Below, one piece after another: positions 6,625 to 11,219 of a DNA stretch of 11,219 nucleotides. The notes beneath the pieces are model-generated. The model was not told where the DNA came from and did not search any database. It saw nothing but the letters and a program-made list of their open reading frames with translations. The first letter of the stretch is position 1. Every line of letters begins with the position of its first letter. The DNA lies in NCBI GenBank assembly GCA_021819535.1, contig JAKAQU010000064.1, forward strand, positions 1-11,219. Reading direction: 5' to 3'. A program made the translations under genes and the position numbers. The stretch comes from Pseudomonadota bacterium (lineage in GTDB: Bacteria > Pseudomonadota > Alphaproteobacteria > Acetobacterales > Acetobacteraceae).

Positions 6625-7242
6625 TCACGATCGCGCGAGAAGCCGCGCGACATAACGCGCCAGCATGTCGATTTCGATATTCACCGTCATCCCCGGCGCG
6701 AGCGCACCAAAGCTCGTCACGGCAGCCGTATGCGGGATGATGTTGACGCCAAACATGTTTTCGTCTGCCGCGCCAGGTGCTCCGACCTCGTTCACGGTGA
6801 GTGACACCCCGTCGATGGCGATGCTGCCTTTTTCGGCGATGAAGCGGGCGAGAGAGGGGGGGATGCGAAACCGCCAGCGCGCCGAGCCGTTTTCCGGGGC
6901 CATCACGAGCGCCTCGGCGACGCCATCGACATGGCCGGAGACGAGATGGCCGCCGAGTTCGTCCCCGAGCGCGAGCGCACGTTCGAGATTGACCGGATCG
7001 CCGACCCGCCAGCGCCCGAGCGTGGTGCGGGCGAGGGTTTCGGCGGACACGTCGGCGGCGAACCAATCCCGCCCGCGCGCGACCACGGTGAGGCAACAGC
7101 CCGAGCAGGCGATCGAGGCGCCGAGCGGAATGGCCTCGGCATCCGGCCAGGGGGCTTCGATGACAAGACGCGCATCGCTGCCGGCCGCGATCCGGCCGAT
7201 CTTGCGCACGCGGCCGAGTGCGGTGATGATGCCGGTAAACAT
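6625..7242 (-). CDS. ribE: Riboflavin synthase, alpha subunit
   Basis: Final step of riboflavin synthesis: dismutation of two 6,7-dimethyl-8-ribityllumazine molecules into riboflavin and 5-amino-6-ribitylaminouracil. It has 205 residues, the normal length. The trimer-forming MFTGIIT sequence is at the N-terminus. Two homologous lumazine-binding barrels are visible: repeat one with GASIACSGCCLTV (41-53) and GGHLVSGHVDG (97-107), repeat two with KGSIAIDGVSLTVNEV (138-153) and IIPHTAA (168-174). A C-terminal helix, MLARYVARLL (193-202), completes the trimer contact region. The ATG at 7242 directly follows the ribD TAG with no intervening base, so translation is probably coupled; GAGGG lies upstream inside ribD. 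The next gene, ribBX, starts 25 bp after its stop. The same gene is called ribC in some species. Confidence 0.96.
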   Translation of the reverse strand: MFTGIITALGRVRKIGRIAAGSDARLVIEAPWPDAEAIPLGASIACSGCCLTVVARGRDWFAADVSAETLARTTLGRWRVGDPVNLERALALGDELGGHLVSGHVDGVAEALVMAPENGSARWRFRIPPSLARFIAEKGSIAIDGVSLTVNEVGAPGAADENMFGVNIIPHTAAVTSFGALAPGMTVNIEIDMLARYVARLLARS

Positions 7243-8358
7243 CTAGGCAGCCCTCGTGAATTCGCTCAACACATCCTCTCCGAGCAATGTCACCCGCCGG
7301 CGCGAAAAGCGCGGCAGCGCCGCCAGCGTCGCGGCACCGAAGCCCTGCGCCGCCGGCCAGCCATCGCCGCCCATCACGCTCGGCGCGTGAAACCAGGCGA
7401 GCCGGTCCACCAGATCGTCACGCAATAGCGCCGCCGCAAGCTGCGCGCCGCCCTCGACGAGGAGACGGGTGATGCCGGCCTGGCCGAGCGCCTGCAAGCC
7501 AGCGGCGAGATCGATCCCGGTCTCGGCGCGAGGAAGCGGAAAGAGACGCGCGCCGAGATCGGCGAAGACGCGCCTCCTTGCCGCATCCGCCCGGTCGTGG
7601 ACGAGAAACCAGACCGGCGCGAGATCGATCGTCGAGACGACGCTCGCGGTGAGACGGGTGCGAAGATGGCTGTCGGCGATGATGCGCGCCAGCGGGCGGG
7701 CGCGATAGCCGGGCAGGCGGCAGGTCAGGCGGGGGTCGTCGGCGAGCAATGTTCCAATCCCGACCATCACCGCGTCATGGCGGCCACGGAGCGCATGCGC
7801 CGCGCGGCGCGCCGGCTCGCCGGTGATCCATTGGCTCTCGCCGCTCCGGGTCGCGATGCGGCCATCGAGGGTGGTCGCGAGCTTCAGCGTCACCAGCGGG
7901 CGCCCACGCCCGATCCGGCTCGCGAACCCGGCGAGGAGATCAGTGGCCTCATCCCGCAGCACCCCTTCGCTCACCGCGATGCCCGCCGCGCCGAGGGCGG
8001 CGATGCCGGCGCCGTTGACGCGCGGATCGGGATCGCGAAGCCCGATCACGACGCGGCCGACCCCGGCCTCGATCAGAGCCGTGGTGCAGGGGGGTGTGTG
8101 GCCGACATGAGAGCAGGGTTCCAGCGTGACATAGACGCTCGCCCCGCGCGCCGCGGCGCCCGCCATCGCGAGGGCGATGGTTTCGGCATGCGGCCGGCCG
8201 CCCGGTGCGGTCGCGCCACGGCCGACGACACGCCCGTCCGCGCTGACGATGACGCAGCCGACCGCAGGATTGGGCCAGGTTTCGCCGAGCCGGCGGGCCG
8301 CCAAGGCGAGGGCGGCACGCATATGCCCATCATCGGCCTCGGCATCATTCCTGGCCAT
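7243..8358 (-). CDS. ribD: Bifunctional diaminohydroxyphosphoribosylaminopyrimidine deaminase / 5-amino-6-(5-phosphoribosylamino)uracil reductase
   Basis: Second and third steps of the GTP branch of riboflavin synthesis: deamination of the pyrimidine product of GTP cyclohydrolase II, then NADPH-dependent reduction of its ribosyl group. It has 371 residues. N-terminal CMP/dCMP-deaminase domain: PNPAVGCVIV (29-38), zinc ligand and proton shuttle HAE (57-59), and PCSHVGHTPPC (81-91) with the two zinc cysteines; most homologs have Arg or Lys where this has H87. C-terminal reductase domain from about 153: LKLATTLDGRIAT (158-170), SQWITG (175-180), DAVMVGIGTLLADDP (195-209) and LLVEGGAQL (299-307). 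The ATG at 8358 gives 14 bp overlap with the end of nrdR. The reading frame extends further into nrdR without homology. An ATG at 8322 is a possible shorter start. Confidence 0.94.
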   Translation of the reverse strand: MARNDAEADDGHMRAALALAARRLGETWPNPAVGCVIVSADGRVVGRGATAPGGRPHAETIALAMAGAAARGASVYVTLEPCSHVGHTPPCTTALIEAGVGRVVIGLRDPDPRVNGAGIAALGAAGIAVSEGVLRDEATDLLAGFASRIGRGRPLVTLKLATTLDGRIATRSGESQWITGEPARRAAHALRGRHDAVMVGIGTLLADDPRLTCRLPGYRARPLARIIADSHLRTRLTASVVSTIDLAPVWFLVHDRADAARRRVFADLGARLFPLPRAETGIDLAAGLQALGQAGITRLLVEGGAQLAAALLRDDLVDRLAWFHAPSVMGGDGWPAAQGFGAATLAALPRFSRRRVTLLGEDVLSEFTRAA

Positions 8359-8800
8359 CGAGCGAGCCGAGAAATGCTTCAAAATCCTTGGCCTCACGAA
8401 AGTCACGATAGACGCTCGCGAAGCGCACATAGGCAACCTCGTCGACCTCGCGCAGCGTCTCCATCACCGCCTCGCCGATCTGCTGGCTCGCGATGTCGTT
8501 CTCGCCACTGGCTTCGAGCTGGCGGACGATGCCGTTGACGATACGCTCGATCCGCTCCTCCTGCACCGGGCGCTTGCGGAGCGCGATGCGCACCGAGCGC
8601 GCGAGCTTGTCGCGCTCGAACGGCACGCGCCTGCCATCGGCCTTGACCACGGTGAGTTCGCGCAACTGAACCCGCTCGACCGTGGTGAAGCGCTGGCTGC
8701 AGGCGGAACAAAACCGCCGCCGGCGGATCGCCGCCCCATCATCGGAGGGGCGGCTATCCTTGACCTGGGTATCCTCATGTCCGCAGAACGGACACCGCAT
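8345..8800 (-). CDS. nrdR: Transcriptional repressor NrdR (ribonucleotide reductase regulator)
   Basis: Nucleotide-sensing repressor of ribonucleotide reductase genes. It has 151 residues from the ATG at 8800, typical for the family. Zinc ribbon: C3, C6, C31, C34, within MRCPFCGHEDTQVKDSR and FCSACSQRF. An ATP-cone domain follows at about 46-136, with VVKADGRRVPFERDKL (51-66), SVRIALRKRPV (70-80) and EVAYVRFASVYRDF (120-133). A longer frame reaches back into glyA, but translation must begin at MRCPFC because that is the invariant N-terminus. The start is 7 bp after the glyA stop, with AGGA close by. The ribD start lies inside its last codons. Clustering of glyA, nrdR and rib genes is common in alphaproteobacteria. 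I did not recognise a clear NrdR-box pair in the non-coding gaps here. Confidence 0.97.
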   Translation of the reverse strand: MRCPFCGHEDTQVKDSRPSDDGAAIRRRRFCSACSQRFTTVERVQLRELTVVKADGRRVPFERDKLARSVRIALRKRPVQEERIERIVNGIVRQLEASGENDIASQQIGEAVMETLREVDEVAYVRFASVYRDFREAKDFEAFLGSLDGQE

Positions 8801-8807
8801 CGCAGTC

Positions 8808-10127
8808 CTACCCTCCCCGCGTCGCGCGCGCGGGATAGATCGGAAAACGCGCGCAAAGGGCGCGGACGCGGGCCGCGACCGCGGCCTCGGCGGCGTCATT
8901 GGTGCCATCGTTGCTGCGCGCGAGACCATCCAGCACCTCGCCGATCATGGCGCCGATCTCGCGGAATTCCTCGACGCCGAAACCGCGCGTGGTCGCCGCC
9001 GGGCTGCCGAGACGGATGCCGGACGTGATGGCCGGCTTCTCCGGGTCGAAGGGGATCGCGTTTTTGTTGGCGGTGATGCCGGCCCGCTCCAGACTGGCCT
9101 CGGCGGCTTTGCCGGTGACCCGCTTCGGGCGAAGATCGACGAGCATGAGATGGCTGTCGGTGCCGCCGGTGACGATCGCGAGCCCCTGCTCGACGAGGGT
9201 TGCCGCCAGCGTCTTGGCGTTTTCCACGACGCGCGCTTGATAGGCGCGGAATTCCGGGGTCAAAGCCTCGCCGAAGGCGACCGCCTTGGCGGCGATCACG
9301 TGCATCAGGGGGCCACCCTGAAGGCCGGGGAAAAGGGCCGCGTTGATCTTTTTGGCGAGATCGGGATCGTTGGTCAGCACCATGCCGCCGCGCGGGCCGC
9401 GCAGCGTCTTGTGGGTGGTGGTGGTGACGACATGGGCGTGCGGCACCGGGCTCGGATAGAGCCCGGCGGCGACGAGCCCGGCGAAATGCGCCATATCGAC
9501 CATGAACCAGGCGCCGATCTCATCGGCGACCTTGCGGATGCGGGCAAAATCGATGATCCGCGGATAGGCCGAGCCGCCGGCGATAATCAGCTTCGGGCGT
9601 TCCTCGCGCGCGCGCCGCTCCAGCTCCTCGTAATCGAGAAGACCATCCTCGCGGCGCACGCCATACTGCACGGCGCGGAACCATTTGCCGGACATATTGG
9701 GTGCTGCGCCATGCGTCAGATGCCCGCCGGCGGCGAGGCTCATGCCGAGAATCGTATCGCCGGGCTGGAGGAGGGCGAGAAATACCGTCTGATTGGCCTG
9801 CGCCCCGGAATGCGGCTGCACATTGGCGAAACCAGCGGTAAACAATGCGCGTGCCCGCGCGATCGCGAGTTCCTCGGCGACATCGACAGCGGCACACCCG
9901 CCGTAATAGCGCCTTCCGGGATAGCCCTCGGCGTATTTATTGGTCAGCACCGAGCCCTGCGCTTCGAGCACCGCCCGCGAGACGATGTTCTCGCTCGCGA
10001 TCAGCTCGATGCCGTCCTGCTGGCGGGCGAGTTCGCGCGCGATCGCCGCCGCCAACTCGGGATCGGCGTCGCTGAGGGGGGATTCGAAAAATCGCGCCGT
10101 CGCCGGCGTCTCGCGATGCTCGCGCAT
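8808..10127 (-). CDS. glyA: Serine hydroxymethyltransferase
   Basis: PLP enzyme interconverting serine plus tetrahydrofolate with glycine plus 5,10-methylene-tetrahydrofolate; main one-carbon source and supplier of purine, thymidylate and methionine synthesis. It has 439 residues, slightly longer than the roughly 420 of E. coli, with a short extra C-terminus. Motifs: ELIASENIVSRAVLEAQGS (41-59), LTNKYAEGYPGRRYYGGC (61-78), QPHSGAQAN (104-112), VDMAHFAG (210-217) with the PLP-binding aspartate and histidine, and the Schiff-base lysine K240 in TTTTHKTLRGPRGG. The ATG at 10127 precedes the usual FF..PL..ADPE entry (13-24). AGGAG lies rather far upstream (12 nt) and AGGT is closer. It starts the glyA-nrdR-rib-nusB block; the 110-bp gap to bamE shows no obvious terminator. 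Confidence 0.97.
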   Translation of the reverse strand: MREHRETPATARFFESPLSDADPELAAAIARELARQQDGIELIASENIVSRAVLEAQGSVLTNKYAEGYPGRRYYGGCAAVDVAEELAIARARALFTAGFANVQPHSGAQANQTVFLALLQPGDTILGMSLAAGGHLTHGAAPNMSGKWFRAVQYGVRREDGLLDYEELERRAREERPKLIIAGGSAYPRIIDFARIRKVADEIGAWFMVDMAHFAGLVAAGLYPSPVPHAHVVTTTTHKTLRGPRGGMVLTNDPDLAKKINAALFPGLQGGPLMHVIAAKAVAFGEALTPEFRAYQARVVENAKTLAATLVEQGLAIVTGGTDSHLMLVDLRPKRVTGKAAEASLERAGITANKNAIPFDPEKPAITSGIRLGSPAATTRGFGVEEFREIGAMIGEVLDGLARSNDGTNDAAEAAVAARVRALCARFPIYPARATRGG

Positions 10128-10237
10128 GCCTGACCTGGTCTCCTGAAACGGTATTGCTCCCGCGCTCTAGCACTGAAGGAGGCGGCGGGAAACCGGCGAG
10201 ATCACGGATCAGGCCCGCGTCCCCCAAGCGTGCCCGG

Positions 10238-10813
10238 CTACGGCATGCCGCCGCCCATCCCCATGCCACCGAAGCCGCCGCCCATCATGCCGCCGGCGCC
10301 GGGCACCGTGCTGCCCGTATTGGCGCCGCCCATCCCCATCCCGCCCATCATGCCACCGAACGGATTGATCATGCCGATACCGCTGATGATCTGATCCCAG
10401 GCCGAAACATTGCCGCCCGGGGAGGGCGTGATGCGATCGACCACGCGCACCGGCAGCGCATCCCGCTTGTTGAGCGTCTTGATCGCACGGAGCACGCCCT
10501 TATCGTCGAAACTCAGCACCACCACCTGCTGGCTCGCGACATGGAGCGTGCTGGCGACGATCGGCTTGGTGATCTGGCCGATATAGATCCAGGTATTGTC
10601 GTCGAAGGTCGCCTTCGAGGTCGGGCTGCCGAGCAGGGATTGGGCATCGGCGCGGGTGGAAACACCGGTCACCAGCTCGGCGAGCTGGTCGGGATCGATC
10701 GGATTGCCGCGCACCTGCGTCGGCGGCGCGAGCGGCCCGCAGGCCGCAAGACCAGCCCCGAGCAGGCCGATCCACGCGCAGAAAAGCAACAGACGTGCGG
10801 CGGAGGCGAGCAT
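10238..10813 (-). CDS. bamE: Outer membrane protein assembly lipoprotein BamE (SmpA/OmlA family) with Gly/Met-rich tail
   Basis: Lipoprotein of the BAM complex that inserts beta-barrel proteins into the outer membrane; faces the periplasm. It has 191 residues from the ATG at 10813, with GAGG 7 nt upstream. The frame extends upstream another 131 codons, but those read as proline/arginine-rich out-of-gene sequence. A signal peptide (1-24) ends in a lipobox LAAC with lipidated C25 followed by Gly, not Asp, which fits outer-membrane targeting. The BamE domain covers about 36-120: QLAELVTGVSTRADAQSLLG (43-62), DDNTWIYIG (71-79) and a strand-rich remainder to LNKRDALPVR (114-123). Residues 145-191 form a low-complexity tail with 22 Gly and 10 Met in 47 residues, absent from E. 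coli BamE. It is divergent from the cytochrome chaperone gene, an arrangement seen in other alphaproteobacteria. Confidence 0.88.
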   Translation of the reverse strand: MLASAARLLLFCAWIGLLGAGLAACGPLAPPTQVRGNPIDPDQLAELVTGVSTRADAQSLLGSPTSKATFDDNTWIYIGQITKPIVASTLHVASQQVVVLSFDDKGVLRAIKTLNKRDALPVRVVDRITPSPGGNVSAWDQIISGIGMINPFGGMMGGMGMGGANTGSTVPGAGGMMGGGFGGMGMGGGMP

Positions 10814-10830
10814 GAGCGAACCTCGGGGTG

Positions 10831-10855
10831 CTGGCCGATCATCGGCGCCGGCCAG
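10831..10855. repeat. Nested palindromes just upstream of bamE
   Basis: Outer arms CTGGCCG (10831-10837) and CGGCCAG (10849-10855) enclose an overlapping alternative palindrome, GCCGAT (10834-10839) and ATCGGC (10841-10846) around a single C. The two pairings exclude each other. The element ends 17 bp before the bamE start codon, so it may lie in the bamE leader RNA or be a protein-binding site. Symmetry is seen; function is inference. Confidence 0.5.
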
Positions 10856-10880
10856 GGGCTTCGCCAAGGCTTTGCCGGGG

Positions 10881-10905
10881 CTTCGCTGGTATTTGACCAG
10901 CGAAG
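10881..10905. repeat. Perfect 10-bp inverted repeat in the divergent promoter (possible operator)
   Basis: Arms CTTCGCTGGT (10881-10890) and ACCAGCGAAG (10896-10905) are exact reverse complements around the 5-nt centre ATTTG. The dyad lies 67 bp before bamE and 138 bp before the chaperone start. It is not followed by a T run on either strand, so a rho-independent terminator is unlikely. A dimeric regulator binding site is a plausible reading, with no regulator identified. Confidence 0.6.
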
Positions 10906-11031
10906 ATGAGGCGCTATGTCTCGGCGGCGGCCATTGTCGCGCCCAATCCGGCGCTTCCTCCTCTTTTCGGCGATCGGCGGGCAGTGTGCAAGATGTCTTG
11001 GGGCCGGCTGGGCCGTGAAGCCTGGCATGTG

Positions 11032-11036
11032 GGAGG
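11032..11036 (+). promoter_or_regulatory. Shine-Dalgarno fixing the GTG start of the chaperone gene
   Basis: GGAGG, in a GGGAGGGGG run, 7 nt before the GTG at 11044. It supports GTG over the out-of-frame ATG triplets nearby. In the chosen frame no ATG occurs before the conserved region. Confidence 0.7.
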
Positions 11037-11043
11037 GGGTTGC

Positions 11044-11219
11044 GTGGCGGAATGGGGTTTCTGGCGGCGGGGGCGGACGGAGCGGGCGGGGTTTCTGCTC
11101 TATGGCCGCGCGGTCGCGGCGGCGCGTCAGCCGTTTTTCTATCAGGTGCTCGCCGTCCCCGATACGCTCGACGGCCGTTTCGACATGATCGGGCTCTATG
11201 TCGCACTCCTGGTAGATCG
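11044..11219 (+). CDS. Ubiquinol-cytochrome c chaperone family protein (CBP3-like), 5' part only
   Basis: The only plus-strand gene; the window ends after 58 codons. From a GTG at 11044 the frame stays open and reads a short basic N-terminus rich in Trp, Gly and Arg, then FLLYGRAVAAARQPFFYQ (about 17-34) and VPDTLDGRFDMIGLYVALL (38-56). The ARQPxFY...VPDTxDGRFDM pattern is the N-terminal signature of the CBP3/UQCC1 family, which assists assembly of cytochrome b into the respiratory bc1 complex. In many alphaproteobacteria this gene is divergent from bamE and followed by a DUF177 (YceD-like) gene and plsX; those would lie outside the window. The strong GGAGG before the GTG supports the start. 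The family call is from a short segment, but the motif is distinctive. Confidence 0.82.
   Translation, partial: MAEWGFWRRGRTERAGFLLYGRAVAAARQPFFYQVLAVPDTLDGRFDMIGLYVALLVD

Larger units (their letters stand above)
10814..11043. promoter_or_regulatory. Divergent promoter region between bamE and the cytochrome bc1 chaperone gene
   Basis: A 230-bp gap from which bamE is transcribed leftward and the chaperone rightward. I could not assign confident -35/-10 boxes. It holds several symmetric elements listed separately: a nested palindrome at 10831-10855, a 10-bp direct repeat with 22-bp period (10855-10864 and 10877-10886), and a perfect 10-bp inverted repeat at 10881-10905. All lie in the bamE-proximal half. 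Beyond the chaperone ribosome-binding site near 11032, the rest (about 10906-11030) shows nothing I recognise. Confidence 0.6.

Noticed and set aside
6600..6653. Upstream ATG for ribBX at 6653
   Set aside because: It overlaps the end of ribE and adds 18 non-conserved residues; the ATG at 6599 has AAGGA at 7 nt.
5406..6740. Plus-strand 444-codon open frame opposite ribBX
   Set aside because: Antisense shadow over ribBX and gene junctions, Arg/Asp/Glu-rich without motifs.
7243..8358. RibD deaminase inactivation, because His replaces the usual Arg/Lys in the PCSHxGRTPPC motif
   Set aside because: The zinc ligands (H57, C82, C91) and the glutamate E59 are intact, so a single neighbouring substitution is not enough to call loss of function.
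8682..10133. Plus-strand 483-codon open frame opposite glyA
   Set aside because: Antisense shadow of a full-length serine hydroxymethyltransferase; no domain, ribosome-binding site or plausible start context.
10814..11206. N-terminal extension of the bamE frame by 131 codons
   Set aside because: It would place the lipoprotein signal peptide in the middle of the protein and overlap the divergent chaperone gene; the internal ATG at 10813 has a Shine-Dalgarno and a proper signal peptide follows.

Overview
This window is high-GC DNA whose gene content and order fit an alphaproteobacterium, most likely in the Acetobacteraceae/Rhodospirillales. That placement rests on recognised family order and protein flavour, not on a search. 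I see eleven genes. Ten are on the minus strand. One, at the right edge, is on the plus strand. The two edge genes are cut by the window: an MlaF-type ATPase at the left and a ubiquinol-cytochrome c chaperone at the right. There are no tRNA or rRNA genes, insertion sequences, CRISPR arrays or phage genes. Almost everything is conserved housekeeping.

Reading in the direction of minus-strand transcription (right to left): bamE (outer-membrane lipoprotein of the BAM complex) lies back to back with the chaperone gene across a 230-bp divergent promoter region rich in symmetric sequences. Next comes a compact block, glyA - nrdR - ribD - ribE - ribBX - ribH - nusB, in which neighbours overlap or lie at most about 25 bp apart. 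It joins one-carbon supply (serine hydroxymethyltransferase), the ribonucleotide reductase repressor, four riboflavin genes and a transcription antitermination factor. The riboflavin set gives both branches after GTP cyclohydrolase II, then lumazine synthase and riboflavin synthase. GTP cyclohydrolase II itself is not supplied here, because the second half of the ribB gene has lost that enzyme's zinc cysteines (a RibBX-type protein).

After nusB is a 98-bp gap with two abutting DnaA-box-like 9-mers, then dnaB (replicative helicase). Between dnaB and alr is a strikingly AT-rich island (about 25% GC over 130 bp) made of three hairpins. Then comes alr - mlaE - mlaF (alanine racemase and the permease and ATPase of an Mla-type phospholipid transporter), tightly packed with a 4-bp gap and a 4-bp ATGA overlap.

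I found no convincing new multi-gene system. The points most worth a second look are the AT-rich palindromic island, the degenerate GTP cyclohydrolase domain, the Gly/Met-rich tail on BamE, the tandem DnaA-like boxes before dnaB, and the palindrome and direct repeats in the bamE/chaperone divergent promoter.
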